A stretch of 64,000 nt of DNA from Delphinapterus leucas (taxonomy: Eukaryota > Chordata > Mammalia > Artiodactyla > Monodontidae). The first letter of the stretch is position 1, and every line of letters begins with the position of its first letter. Below are positions 1 to 11,849 of this stretch, piece by piece. The stretch covers positions 9,594,605 to 9,658,604 of the forward strand of contig NW_022098062.1 in NCBI RefSeq assembly GCF_002288925.2, read 5' to 3'. A program made the position numbers and the translations under genes. The notes below the pieces were generated by a model that was given only the letters and a program-made list of their open reading frames with translations, was not told the origin of the DNA and did no database searches.

Positions 1-1260
1 TTGGGATTCAAAACGTTATCACTAAAGGACCAAATATGAACAGCAGATTTTTAGATCTTTACTTCCTTTCCCCTCCCCACAGTAATAGAAATGCCTTTTC
101 ATAGACACAATTGATTAAAAAAAAAAATTAGAGTAACCCTATAGTAACCACACTATTTCCAGATTATTTTTCCCTCTACAATACCTTGCATTATTAACAT
201 ATTTTAATTATAAAATGTCTGGATTAACTGGAAAACATTTTTTTTATTACTGTTTAACAACAACAACAAAAAGACACTATAGGCAACAGAATAAACGTAA
301 CCTTTTATGGCAGAAACCCTGACACCCAAAAAGACAAGGTTACTTAGCTTCTGTAAGTGATTTTTTTTCTCTCTCTATCCTTCTAATATATTCTGAGAAA
401 CATACAGGAATGGAAATTTAAGAAAACATGCATATTCTTCCAGTGCAGACCTAAAGCAACAAGGGAAAAAAACCCTCAAGTAATGGAAGGGAATGGGGAG
501 AGGAACAGGGGCTGTAAGATGTCAGCAGGGTGATAGGAGAGGCCAGGTTGCCAAAGAAACCAAACAGTAAAGAATAAGAGGAAAAATCGTTAGTTGGAAA
601 ACCTCTGAATGCTTTTACAGGAGCTCAATCCCTTGCCCTAAAAAGATGTGCTGCAAAGAGACCAATTGTCACGAATGACAAAGGGGACCTGGAGCAAGAA
701 CACCAACTGCCAAGCAACGCCCTCTTCTAAATTACACAGTACATGTCCATCAATTAGAACGACCGCAAATGAATTCGGAATCCATGATGAATCTTCTGAC
801 TGCAGAAACCCAAACTTTGTGTGTGTCTGTGTTATTTTTTTAAAAAGAGCTTCTGTCAGCTTACATTTAAATAAGTATAATGGTATATTTAAACAGACAT
901 AAATACAAAAACTATTACTGTTTATATAAGCTGACCCAGGTAAAGAAACTCAGCGAGCCAGAAACACTTGTGAAATTTGCTAGCCTCCCTTCTTCCTTAA
1001 AGTCCAGTCTAAAGTTGTTTTGATTTACCACAGTTTAGAAAGAAAAAAGTGAAATTACGAAGTATTATTTATGAGCAGCCAGTAATTACTGGTTTTGAAA
1101 AGAGTTTGAAGTGAGCGAACCTACTTGAAATCCCCAAGGCAAACCTTTGTTCTAAGGCCACTAAATCGTTTTGTAGTTAAGGAGATACGGAATTAATAAG
1201 GGGAAAAAATTACACAGAAGAAAAGAATGTTAATTTTATTTTCTCTGGAAAACATAATAT
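1..1260. other. Unannotated AT-rich stretch
   Basis: No repeat family or gene is recognised here. The longest open frame (648-902, +) has no recognisable domain, a low-complexity composition and no splice context, so it is taken as chance. Confidence 0.5.
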
Positions 1261-1262
1261 TT

Positions 1263-1485
1263 TGGAGCATGGTGGTTAAGACCATGGTTTCTGAAGCTCT
1301 ACTCCTTATTAGTTTTGGGACCTTAAGAAAGTTTCTTGCCCTTGCTGTGCTTCAGTTTCCTCACTGGTTAAGGTAAAGAGAGTAATAATATCTAACTCAC
1401 AGGGTAGCTGTCAGGTTTAAATGAAATAATGATTAAAGCACTTAGGGCAAACAGTGCTCGGTAAGGATTCAATAAATGATCACAA
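1263..1485 (+). repeat. MIR SINE
   Basis: An ancient mammalian tRNA-derived SINE in sense orientation. It retains the opening 'gtggttaagaccatgg' and the core-like 'cttcagtttcctcactgg'. The tail region is 'gattcaataaatga'. It is heavily diverged and therefore old. This copy is not expected to be active. Confidence 0.8.
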
Positions 1486-1569
1486 AATCCCTTTGAGATT
1501 ATCTAATTAATTTCCTCATCTTGACCATGGTTATATATACTGCAAACTATCCCCTATAGTATCACTGTC

Positions 1570-2095
1570 AGACTAAAGTTCCTAAAATCATCCTTTCACA
1601 GTGCATGAGGAGCCATGTTTACTCACAAACTCAAAACTATGGGTCTGGCTTTCAATATCCTCTGAAACCTGTCCCCACACAATCTCTCCAGTTACTGCCC
1701 CCAAACAATCAGTTTTCATCCTACTACTCTTCACTCAACTTCACACAAAACATACTTTTTCATTTCTGCCTTTGCAGCAACTACAGTCTTCTTAAAAGGT
1801 CCACTTGCCAGGCACCTCTTACCCCTACTTTCTACCTGCGCAAATATTAACTACCCTTCCAGGACACAGTTCAGGTTCTTTGAGAAGACTCCAGTACTTT
1901 GATCTCCTAGTGATCATTCCTAATCCTCTCAACAACCTAGCTCCTGAGGATAAACTGTGACTGTTCTCTACTTGTACCTGGTTCATTCTAACTATACAAG
2001 ACAACAATTTCCTTGAGGGCAGGGACTATATTTTCCCTTAAACATCATCCAGAGGTCCAGCAAAGCTATGCACCTTGATAATAAGGCTTTTCACT
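1570..2095 (+). repeat. LINE-2 3' region
   Basis: Pyrimidine-rich L2 coding remnant running into the L2 3' end. The marker 'ccttgagggcagggactat' is near 2010-2030. Stop codons break the frame throughout. This is an ancient, dead element. Confidence 0.65.
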
Positions 2096-2329
2096 CACTT
2101 GTTTTCACAGTTGAAAACAAGGGAAAAAATTTTATTCAATAAACACAATAAACAGTAAGCCTCCTAAATCCATATTAGAGCTTAGCTCTAAGAAATTAGA
2201 AAATATTCTCATAAATATAGCTGTAATTTTACGACCAGAAAAATATCAGTTACATATAAACTTGCCCAAACCCAGTGGCATGAGAAAGAGGCAGATTCAA
2301 CAGGATGAAAATATGGTATTTGTCTCTCT

Positions 2330-2478
2330 TTATTTTTTTTTTAGTATTTATTTATTTATTTGGCTGCGCCAGCTCTTAGTTGCAGTATGTGGGATCTAGT
2401 TCCCTGCCCAGAGATCAAAGCTGGGCCCCCTGCTTTGGGAGCGTGGAGTCTTAACCACTGGACCACCAGGGAAGTCCC
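2330..2478 (-). repeat. CHR SINE, short form
   Basis: On the minus strand it begins 'gggacttccctggtggtcc', continues through a degenerate B box, and ends in TAAA repeats. It is about 150 bp, the shorter and older form with 'ggtccagtgg' instead of 'ggcgcagtgg'. Confidence 0.85.
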
Positions 2479-2479
2479 A

Positions 2480-2984
2480 GTACTTCTCTATTTTTGATGT
2501 AAAAAGAATAAGCAGCAGCGTTTCAATATTCTTAAGTTGCTAATGGAAGCATGCAGACTTAAAAAAATCGGCACATTCCCTGATCAGTATCACATTCATC
2601 CACAGCAATATCATGGATGACCTTTTCACTTTAATCCATTATCAAAACAAAATCACAGATCTACCCTAATGCAAGCAATTTTACATCTCTCTGAAGTTCA
2701 ACAACTTGAGGGAACAAGATTCAGAGGAACCACTGGCCATTATTACTGGATTACCTCTCTTGAAATTTCCTCAGTGCCAGTCTTCATTTTGCCATGCACT
2801 TGACTCCCTGGCATCTAGTCTGGAAGTAGGCTTAAATACATACACACAAGGAGGTGTGCTGAGCAAAACACTGGTTATATACTCAGCCAGTTCATCTGGA
2901 TCAAACAGGGCAGGCAGTCTGATAGATAGGCAAACCAGATGCGGGCTGAGGAGACCCGAAACAGCAGACTTTCTCATACGTACA
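2480..2984. other. Unannotated stretch
   Basis: No repeat or gene is recognised. Opposed open frames at 2706-3095 (+) and 2771-2992 (-) overlap each other and have no family resemblance. Confidence 0.4.
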
Positions 2985-3115
2985 TCAATCATTCATTCAA
3001 CAAACACGCAAGGCACTAAGTGCATATCTACTTCTATGTACTATATACTATATGCAAGGCACTTTGCTCAGTATTGTGGGGTTAAAAGTACTTAAATCAC
3101 TGACTCATTTTATAC
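2985..3115 (-). repeat. LINE-2 3' end
   Basis: 'cattcattcaacaaacacg' followed by 'tgcaaggcactttgctcag' is the reverse complement of the L2 3' terminus. It is short and decayed. Confidence 0.6.
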
Positions 3116-3118
3116 TGG

Positions 3119-3475
3119 CTCACATTTTATTTATTTATTTTTAATAAATTTATTTATTTTATTTACTTTTGGCTGCATTGGGTCTTCATTGATGTGCATG
3201 GGCTTTCTCTGGCTGTGGTGAGCAGGGGCTACTCTTGGTTGCGAAGCGCAGGCTTCTCATTGCGGTGGCTTCTCTTATTGCGGAGCACGGGCTCTAGGCT
3301 TCAGTAGTTGTGGTTCGTGGGCTCTAGAGCACAGGCTCAGTAGTTGTGGCGCACAGGCTTAGTTGCTCCACGGCATGTGGAATCTTCCCGGCCCAGGGCT
3401 TGAACCCACATCCCCTGCATTGGCAGGCGGATTCTTAACCACTGCGCCACCAGGGAAGCCCATGACTCACATTTT
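3119..3475 (-). repeat. CHR SINE, long form, with target-site duplication
   Basis: Full-length ~335-bp SINE on the minus strand, with the head at about 3461 ('ggcttccctggtggcgcag') and a TAAA-rich tail at 3129-3165. A 10-bp direct repeat, ctcacatttt, flanks it at 3119-3128 and 3466-3475, showing a clean L1-type retroposition. Confidence 0.92.
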
Positions 3476-3955
3476 TAATATAAGGCATATGACATATACT
3501 ACCAAAAAGGCAAATATGTCATTTATTTATATTTCACTTTGATTCAGAAAATGTTTAAGATAGCTTATAAAAAGTCACACTGGATAAAATATAAAATGAT
3601 GAAGGGATAAAAGGAGAGAAAATGAGATTAGAAAGACAAGATAAAGAAAAAGTAAGAGGTTTATTTACTAAAATGAGACCATTAAGATCTTTAACATTTT
3701 TCCAGAATCGGACAAATGTACAATGTAAAGAAAACAGACAGAATACTATAAATTTGAGGGAGTAACAGATCTCATCCAACCAGGGCGGTTAGGGAAGACT
3801 GGGACCCAAAAGAGCACCCAGTGCCACTGTTGACTAAGAATGTGAATTCCTTTTTTTAAATAACAAAGCAAAACTGTATTCTGTTGTTCTAAAAACATGT
3901 GTATATGAGATGCTTTTCTAGACAACTCCCAAACAGAATTGATCATCTCCTTATC
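3476..3955. other. Unannotated stretch
   Basis: A-rich sequence with no recognised repeat. Minus-strand frames at 3555-3779 and 3746-3946 show no domain. Confidence 0.4.
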
Positions 3956-3959
3956 AGTG

Positions 3960-4090
3960 CCCTTTAGTACTTTATGTAACCTTATTCCTTCCTCCCAGGT
4001 TTTTCACTATCTTTGTAACATCAATGCCCAGACCAATGTATTATACGAAGCGCATAGTAGGTGCTTAATGAATGTCTGTCAAATCAATTT
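3960..4090 (+). repeat. LINE-2 3' end fragment
   Basis: 'catagtaggtgcttaatgaa' at about 4049-4070 is the characteristic L2 3' terminus. Confidence 0.55.
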
Positions 4091-5744
4091 AACAAGCCAA
4101 TTATTTTCATGGTTCCACTAACCTCTGGGGTCAATCCAAAGATTTTTTTTCCCCCTTCTACAGTTTTAGACATGCCCAGGAGACACAGAATAGATTGGGA
4201 CAGTGGTACCTCATTAATGTTCAGTAGTAGTATCCTAGGAGGGTACTATATATAATAATCCAAAGATGAGCCCAGGGGCTCAAGGGAAGGAAAGTAAGGA
4301 AAAGACTGACAACTGTTGTTTGAAACATATCTGGAATTCTTCTTCCTTTTACCTAGGATGAATTTTGGATGTAAAGAGAAACGAATGTTTAAAATCTCAG
4401 TTTCACCGTAATGGGAGTCAGGGACTTTCACAATGATCTCATAGATAAAGAAACAAAATGGCAAGACAAAGGTATGACTTTCATCATTTCCTCAACAAAC
4501 TGGAGCCTCAGAAAAGCCCCAGCCTGGCACACAGAGGTCTCATCTAATCTAGGGTTTTGCTCTTGCACAACTCCAAGATCACTGAAAATTTTCAGAAATA
4601 GTTATAGAATCATAAATCTCTATGTGTGCAGTTACATGAACTTTTTACTTCATAAATACAGTAAAAAGATAAATTATTAGCCATATAAAAATAGAAATTT
4701 AGCCATAATCCCAAAGTAATCCAAAAAGCTGCTTTTAATGAAACTAAAAGTGGACAGTTAGGGAACTAATTTTATTAACTGATCCATTTTGAATAAATCA
4801 AAGAGAATATTGACAACTATAGAGATACTACCTTCAAGAACAAAGGGATATGAAATCAAGGAACATTTCAAATCAGATTCCAGACTTACACAACTAATCA
4901 TAATTCTTAGCTTTTACTTCAAAAGGTTTATGAAAAAAATGTATTTGCACAAACATAAGGGAACCAAACTTGCCTAGAGTTTGACCATAGAGTTAAAATA
5001 TGTTAGAACAGTCCTGGAATCATAGGTTCAAATACAAAGTTTAAAGCATTTTGATGTTTTTTTATTGGTAGATACAGTTGACTTTTATATCCATCACTTC
5101 TTTACATGAAGTTGCCATAACAGGCCAAGTGTTTGATAATTAAGCCATAGATAGATGTTTGTGTTCCAATTACACTTCCAAACCGTAAATGTCCTGCAAC
5201 TTTTCTGAAACTGCAACTTCAATTCCTCTAAAATTCTTAAAAATCTGTGATTCTTCTAAGCTCCGGGTAGATCGGCAATGGCAAATTAATTACAATCCTA
5301 ACTGCTATCTTAGTCAATCCAGATGAACACTTGTTTTTATATCAGTTTGAAGTTCAACATATTTGTAGGTCTTAGCAGATCGGTAAGAGTAGAATCTTGT
5401 GAGACACAGGAGGCAGCTGGATCTCTAAGAAGGCCTTTAATTGAAAAATATTCTTGATCTGAGGAAGCAATTCAGGAAAATGCTTCAATTTTCCACGATC
5501 TAGCGATCTGGCTTTAAATACAAATCATCTTTCCATACGTTGCTTTAATTTAGTATCTTCCCAAACGAATCCCATAAACTGGTCATGGCTAAAGGTACAA
5601 AAATGAGGTGATTTAACAATCATTTTCATCATCATCACATCACATGCCATTAGCCTGCTTGCTAATAAATTCACAACATAAACTCTTCCGACAATTCATT
5701 GAACGCTGAGCACCAAACCACCTTTCTACGTTTGTTTTTTAAAA
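4091..5744. other. Repeat-poor stretch
   Basis: No interspersed repeat is recognised over about 1.6 kb, which is unusual for this window. It includes the tentative minus-strand terminal exon at 5525-5588. A minus-strand AATAAA near 5065 would suit the 3' UTR of such an exon. Confidence 0.4.
5525..5588 (-). CDS. Tentative terminal coding exon of an unidentified minus-strand gene
   Basis: Read on the minus strand, a pyrimidine-rich tract ending 'tttttgtacctttag' forms a good splice acceptor. The frame after it stays open for 20 codons and closes with TGA at 5525-5527. The peptide, HDQFMGFVWEDTKLKQRMER, has a natural-looking composition. I do not recognise its family. An AATAAA lies about 460 bp downstream in a repeat-poor stretch. 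A 20-codon open frame is common by chance, so this is a candidate only. Any upstream exons would lie at higher coordinates and were not identified. Confidence 0.18.
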
Positions 5745-6480
5745 TACTAATTTTTTTATTACAAAGCAATACATGTCTATTGTGGAAATTTTAGAAAATA
5801 CATATCAAAAAAGAAGAAAAAAATCACTAATGTTACCACTTACAGAATGCAACCACTGACATTTTAGTGAACAGTAGTCTGTCACCTGGCTCAATGTTTT
5901 CCACCTCAAGCTCAGCTCCATCATCTCCCCAACTTCTTCCAGGTCCACCTGGATTACCTAACTCAACACCTCACCCTAAATTCCTTGAGTATGTCTGTAG
6001 TTTTTTCCTATATGTATACCTACCAACACAGAAGTGAAACTATACTATACATACTTACCCTATGAAATATGCTTTTTCCACTTAAGAACACATATTGTTT
6101 ATCTTTCAATGTCTTTAGTTTTCTACAACGTTATGAAAATGTGTCATAATTTAAAATTGCTCTTCCAGGATTAGACTTTTTGGGTTTTGTTTTGTTTCTT
6201 TTTGTTGCTATTCCAAACGATGTTTCAGTAAATATTCTTATGGGTACATTTTCGTTTTGACCTGCAATTATTTCTGTAAGACAAACTTCTAAAAATGAAA
6301 CTGCTAAGTCAAAGAGTATACACTTTGAAAGCTGTTGACACATTGTGGATATGTACCACTAAAGTTGTGCCTATCTAGTCCCCTGCCCCCAGAGCAACAC
6401 TGAGTATGATCTCTTTTTAAATAAAGCTTTGCCATTTTGGCAAGTAAAAACGACTGTCATTGTAACTGGCATTTATCTGA
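5745..6480 (-). repeat. Old L1 (HAL1/L1M type) 3' region
   Basis: The reverse complement matches the usual L1M/HAL1 3' part: 'tgtttcagtaaatattctta' near 6222-6241, then 'actgctaagtcaaagagtat'. A block at about 5885-5995 does not fit and may be a separate insert. Reading frames are destroyed. Confidence 0.6.
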
Positions 6481-7650
6481 TTGTGGGTGATACGTATATA
6501 AGGTATATCTAATATGAAGTTTGTATATTAGATAATTATATGTTTTTTCATTGTTGCTAAAAATTTCTATCAGCTCACTTTTACCTCCAAAACCTCTTTG
6601 CCTGACCTCTGAACTTTAGCAGGCTTATATAAAAGGGGAAAGTACAGCATAAAATAACACTGTTCTGCTATTCCTGTCTTGGAAACTATTTTCTCAAACC
6701 CAATGTTGGGCAAAATAACATTTCTATGACTTATGCTCCAATATAGAAGGTATACACAAGAGAGGTGACACAATACCTTGAAAAATAAAATCTATCTGCA
6801 ATTAGCTGCACATCGTTAGGGTTTATGAATCAGATCAAGCCACTTGGGATTTGTTTGTTTTTTAACTACTTTCCTAGACATCCCTTTTAAAATATTAAGT
6901 GCATTTTAATGCATAGTCCTGTCATGGAGCCAAGAAATAATAAAACAGGGGGAATATCAACTCTCTTTAAGACTATCATATTACTAAAACATTAATGACA
7001 AAGCATCATATTAAAGTGATATATCTTATAAAAGTAATGACAGATCCCATTAAATTACAACTGATTCATCTCTTGTTACCGTGCCCAAACCAACCTGAAA
7101 GACAAAGTAGCTTTCGGGCTCAAGATTTTCTCTAACTTGTCCAGCTCATTCACACACTGCCAAGGCCTGCTCCAAAGTGATTACCTGGATTTTAATGAAT
7201 GCATTTCTTAAAGTTTATTAATGTACTTACTTGATGCCAGCATAGCTGGAGGGAAGATCACTAGTCCAATGAGATCATTAGACATTGACACCAGATTATA
7301 GAAACATTAGGAAATGACAAAAGGTTGCTTAGCAGCAGTTTTCCAAACACATTCATATGAAAAAAAACTGACAGTAATCTTCTCCACAGAGAAATCACAG
7401 ACTAAATCTATTCATAAAAGAGCATTCACTGATCTCTCAGCAAAGGAGCTCAACTAAAAAAGTCTACCTTCTTGGCAAATTTTCCTCATAAATAGGAACT
7501 AGAATATGGGATATCATAATTCCCTCTCCCCAAAGTTCTCCCACGTTCAGATAGGTGGGGGGACAGCAGGGAAACCTTCCTCTCCAGGGAGGTTGAGCTG
7601 TCACTCAACTACACTACTATCTAAGTCAATGTCATAAGTCATTTCCAGGT
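6481..7650. other. Unannotated stretch
   Basis: No family recognised. The minus-strand frame at 6570-6773 has no domain. Confidence 0.35.
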
Positions 7651-7654
7651 CATC

Positions 7655-7706
7655 TTTCAATATATGGAGAATGTGAAAACTTTCAATATATGGAGAATGT
7701 GAAAAC
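7655..7706. repeat. Perfect 26-bp tandem duplication
   Basis: The 26-bp unit beginning tttcaatatatggagaatgt occupies 7655-7680 and 7681-7706 with no mismatch. Confidence 0.95.
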
Positions 7707-8170
7707 TAATAAAGGGAAACCTCACTAAAATGGAGTCAGGAGGCCAGAAGGGGGAGCTCTCACGCACATACCACTTGTCATCAGCACAGATCCCAGCAGG
7801 AAGAGATGTACTTTGCATCTCTGACAGCAGGAGGAAGATTTTCCCCTCGCCAGGCAACAGCTCAGCCAATGAGAGACTCACAACTCAGCAAATGAAAAGC
7901 CCACTATCCTTCGAATTCCCAGGTCCCTCCAAAGGACTTTTTGTGTATAACAGCCCCTCCCAACTTCCCCTTCTCCTCTATAAAAGAGTTCCCTCTCCTT
8001 TGCTTTACCAGACTATCATTTGTGGTTTGACATAGTTGCATGTTCTGAAGTGCAATTCTATGCTGCTCCCAAATAAGCCAGCTTTGCTGGTAAAATAACT
8101 GACTGTTTTATTCTTTTACGTGAACAAGAAGAATCTGGCATCTGTCTCTGCCTTTTCCGTCCTAGTTACA
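7700..8170 (+). mobile_element. Probable solo endogenous-retrovirus LTR
   Basis: The layout is LTR-like. A GC-richer U3 (7720-7960) is followed by a TATA-like ctataaaag (7978-7986). Then comes an R/U5-like segment with 'cccaaataagccagctttgc' near 8069-8088, which fits a polyadenylation region, and a T-rich stretch. No flanking gag, pol or env remnant was seen, so a solo LTR or fragment is most likely. The family is not identified and the ends are approximate. It could instead be another promoter-bearing repeat. Confidence 0.45.
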
Positions 8171-8174
8171 ACCA

Positions 8175-8515
8175 TCCTAGGCAACTTCCCATAACTATGA
8201 CCTTATTGCCAAGGACCTTTATCTCCACTCTACTTTGTTGTCCCAATCCCACTCCTGGATTAGTCATAATCCATAACTACTTCAAGTCTTGAAATCCTGA
8301 AGTTCCATATCTGCATCAAGCTAGACGGACTTTTCTAACAATCATAATACCCGTCCTGCAAAATTATGAGGAACAACAAGCCTTCAAACAAGCATTCAAA
8401 TAAATGTTAATTCTCCTCCCCCACCTCACTGTTCCCCTTGGAGCGACCACAGCAACAGATACTCTTCAATCTCATTAGAACCTTCAGTCACTTACTTGGC
8501 TCTTCCTCTTCCCTT
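8175..8515. other. Unannotated, pyrimidine-rich
   Basis: Nothing specific is recognised. It may be a further 5' decayed part of the L2 that follows. Confidence 0.35.
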
Positions 8516-8519
8516 TTCT

Positions 8520-9425
8520 CCCAGCGGCAGCTTACCTCCTCATGGCCAATCTGCTAGGACAAGTGCTGCCACCTCCTCACCTAACACTCCTCAACTCCGT
8601 GGAATCTGCCTCCCACCCCAACTACTCCACGGAAACTCTCCTCACAAAGGTCACCAACTGACCCACTCATAGCAAATTCAGTAGATACTTCCCAGTCTCT
8701 ATCTTAAGGACTTCCCAACAGTCTCAGACAAAACCGACCACTCCCTTCTTCAGTCTTCCTTCTGCTTCAAAAAATAAAACAAACAAATAAAAAACCCTCC
8801 CCTACCTCCCTGACACCTTGTTATCCTCCTCCTCTCCCAGTCCTCCACGAAGCAGCCGGAGGGATTTTTCTAAAGGTCTAATTTTATCATGACCCTCTCC
8901 ACCTTAAAACAGTTCACTTGCTCTTAAGCAAACTCCTCCTCATAGTTCATAAGGTGACTGGTTAATTCCCCTGGCCTCATTTCTCGCAACCCACTTCCCT
9001 GCCCTCCACAATCCAGCCACACTAAACGATCCATAGTTCCGTAAACAAGCTAGAGTTTTTCTCTCACCTCCTCCAGCCACAATTTCCTCAACTGAAACAT
9101 TTGTGTCTTTCCAACACCCCAAATCCCCACCCCTACATCTTGCACAACTTTACTTAGCTGACTTCTACTCATGCTTTCCTAAAAAGGAGTCCCTGCTCCC
9201 TGAGGCTGGGTTAAGGTCTACATGCTATCATAAGCTCCTTGTTATAGTATCTGAAAACTGTAATTGCCTGTTACTTGTCAAATATAGACAAATAACACTA
9301 GACTGGAAGCTCCCTGAAGGCATTAAGTGTATCATGTTCACCTTGTTAACCCAATGTACAACTAACTCTCTGTCTGACACATAACAGGGACTTAAACATT
9401 TCTCAAATAATGAATGAATAAAGCA
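8520..9425 (+). repeat. LINE-2, C-terminal reverse-transcriptase region to 3' end
   Basis: The decayed L2 coding sequence is pyrimidine-rich. It includes 'agcagccggagggatttttc' near 8853, an L2 landmark. The 3' terminus reads 'gactggaagctccctgaagg' (about 9301) and ends in 'aataatgaatgaataaagc'. It has multiple frameshifts and stops. Confidence 0.75.
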
Positions 9426-9454
9426 CACCCTTCTCTGTACCCCTAGAACAACTC

Positions 9455-9845
9455 TCTAACTCAGGTCATTATTCCTTGCTTGAATGATCACAACAGTCTC
9501 CTAATGAATAAAGGAGTCTCTCTACCTTCAATCCACCTTCCACGTTGCCACATGAGTTAATAAAATCAAATTTGATTCTATCTTCCCCCTTCTTAAAAGA
9601 TATCAGAAGTTTCTCCATTATCTATGGGAACAAATCCAAATTTCTTAGCATAAAATGCAAAGCTCCTTCATTACCTGGTCTCTACTAATCTATCCTTTCT
9701 CATCTCTTGGCACTTCCTCACACTGTCATTGTGCTTTGGCCCTTATGAAACCATTTACAGTTTCCAGAACTTACCATGCTTTTCCAAACCTGTCTTTGTA
9801 TCTAGCCTAAATTCCCCTTGCCACTTAGTAAAGCCTACAGTCTGA
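9455..9845 (+). repeat. Second LINE-2 fragment
   Basis: The L2 coding-type order repeats: 'aaaatcaaatttgattctat', 'tgcaaagctccttcattacc', 'cactgtcattgtgctttggc'. It follows the first L2 in the same orientation and lacks the 3' terminus. Confidence 0.6.
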
Positions 9846-10775
9846 ACATGATAGTAACATCTAAAAAACTTCCTGACTCTGGAGTAGACGCTGACCTTAA
9901 GTTGCGAATATTGGGATAAAGTATTAGTCTCCCAAGGGAAAGAAAAACCACAGCATCCATCTTAGATCATTTTCCCAAACAGAAGCAGAATCTATTTACA
10001 TAAGTTACTTTCACTGGGGTCCATCTGGGCAACAACTTCTCCTTCACAATGCACTTGCATCTTAGTTCATTACTGAGAAAAAAAATGCCACATTCCAGAG
10101 GAAGAAAAGAAAGAACATTTCACAATACTGGCTTCACGATAAATACACTTTATCCTAAAACAGTATGAAGCAAAATTCTCAATATAATAAAATACTTGTC
10201 ACTAGCAGTTCTTTTATGGAGAACATGTAGGAGGAAGGCTTGTCATCTGACAGTATCTACCAGGTTAGCATTATGCAAGTATCAGAAATAACAAGCAGAA
10301 AGTACCAGCTACTGTCACCAAAAAGTCTGTATCCCTAAGTGAACTCTACTGTGAAATGAGGTGGAAGTTGTGTTTTTCCTGTTCTAAAACCCAACATGCT
10401 CACATTCCTTACAGGTAGCCAATACTGGTAAAGTACGGATTTGCCAGCATGAAAAGCAGTCAGTGTTCTGCCTTAAGTATACATGACTTGTGGAGTAAAT
10501 GCAGCCTTTGTAGTAGTTGCTAGAGCAATAACCAACAACAACAACCAAAAAAAAAATGTTAGTCTGCCTACTACATTAACATCTCTTCCCATGATACTGA
10601 TTTTTGCCACACTGAGTGTCCTGTAATGATGAGAAATTAACAATGACTTTATCAGGTCTACACTATTCAAAATCTGACAGGATTTATACAGAATCACCAA
10701 GCTGCATGTGCCCAACACTCACTCCTTTCTGTTCAATGAGTCTTTCGTGAATAAGAACATAAAAGAAAGCCCTGA
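9846..10775. other. Unannotated stretch
   Basis: No repeat recognised. The minus frame 10473-10718 has a hydrophobic run but no family resemblance. Confidence 0.35.
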
Positions 10776-10779
10776 CTCA

Positions 10780-10995
10780 GGCAGATCTAGTTTGGAATTC
10801 AAGCTCCACGACTTACTAGCTTTACACTTTGTCAAATTTGCTTAACATCTCTAAGCACAATTTCTTCTAATGTAAAACAGGTATAACAAAAGTACCCAGC
10901 TCATAGGGTTGTTCTCGGGATTAATAAAATAACATATTCAATACAATGCCATGTATAATATACAGTAGGACTCTGTAAATAGAAGCTATTATTAC
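10780..10995 (+). repeat. MIR SINE
   Basis: Markers are 'cacgacttactagctttaca', 'cagctcatagggttgttctc' and 'aagctattattactattatt'. It is ancient and diverged. Confidence 0.75.
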
Positions 10996-11582
10996 TATTA
11001 TTTAGATTTTGCCACTATAGCTATTCTATTGCTTTAGGCAGGGTCAGTATCACAGAGGGTTATAAATTTCCTCTTTTGGAGAATTTATATCTTGGGAAAT
11101 TGAATTGAAATAATCCAAGCTGAGAATTTAATGCTCAAAATGATAAACTCTGATTAAACGTGATATTGCCTTCATCTGGGCATCTAGAGAAACTGGTGAA
11201 GAAAAAGCAAAAGAAGAAATCAGACTGAAGTATTTATTAAATAACAAAATGCTACCATAGGAGTTGTATATATTAAAAATCCTCTCCAAATAACCCCATC
11301 ATCCATTGATTAGAAACAAAATTCGTAGAATACAACCCTGAATTTAGCTAGTTTGAACTAAGACTGGAGCTTGTCTTCAATTAAGCTTTGACACGTTAAG
11401 TTCACTGAATCTACCTTTAGGGGCATATGCTGATAAAAGTAACTAACAATATTATTTGGACTCTATAAACAGGAACCCTGAAAATACTTGGGTAAATGCA
11501 TTTTGCTAATCAGCTCTGACCTCTGATAATAATAAAGGGGGAGGGAAGTAAAGACACTATTAATTAAGACCTGATTCAATTC
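10996..11582. other. Unannotated stretch
   Basis: AT-rich with no repeat or coding feature recognised. Confidence 0.35.
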
Positions 11583-11848
11583 TTTCCTTCTAACCTTTTT
11601 TTAAATTTTATTTATTTATTTATTTATTTATTATTTATTTAGGCTGCGCTGGGCCTTAGTTGCAGCACACGGAATCTTCATTGCTGCATGCGGGATCTTT
11701 AGTTGCGGCATGCAAAATCTTAGTTGTGGCATGTGGGATCTAGTTCCCTGACCACGGATTGAACCCGGGCCCCCTGCACTGGGAGCACCAAGTCTTCGCC
11801 ACTGGACCACCCAGTGGTCCCATTAGAGGAAGTCCCATTTCCTTCTAA
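11583..11848 (-). repeat. CHR SINE, short form, with altered head and target-site duplication
   Basis: Minus-strand SINE at 11594-11837. It is flanked by an 11-bp direct repeat, tttccttctaa (11583-11593 and 11838-11848). The head differs from other copies: about 14 extra bases make an inverted repeat, GGACCAC at 11804-11810 against GTGGTCC at 11814-11820. Confidence 0.9.
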
Positions 11849-11849
11849 T

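Noticed and set aside
9846..10775. Minus-strand frame 10473-10718 with a hydrophobic segment resembling a membrane helix
   Set aside because: Short and isolated, with no homologous family recalled. The hydrophobic run is what a T/A-rich strand gives by chance.
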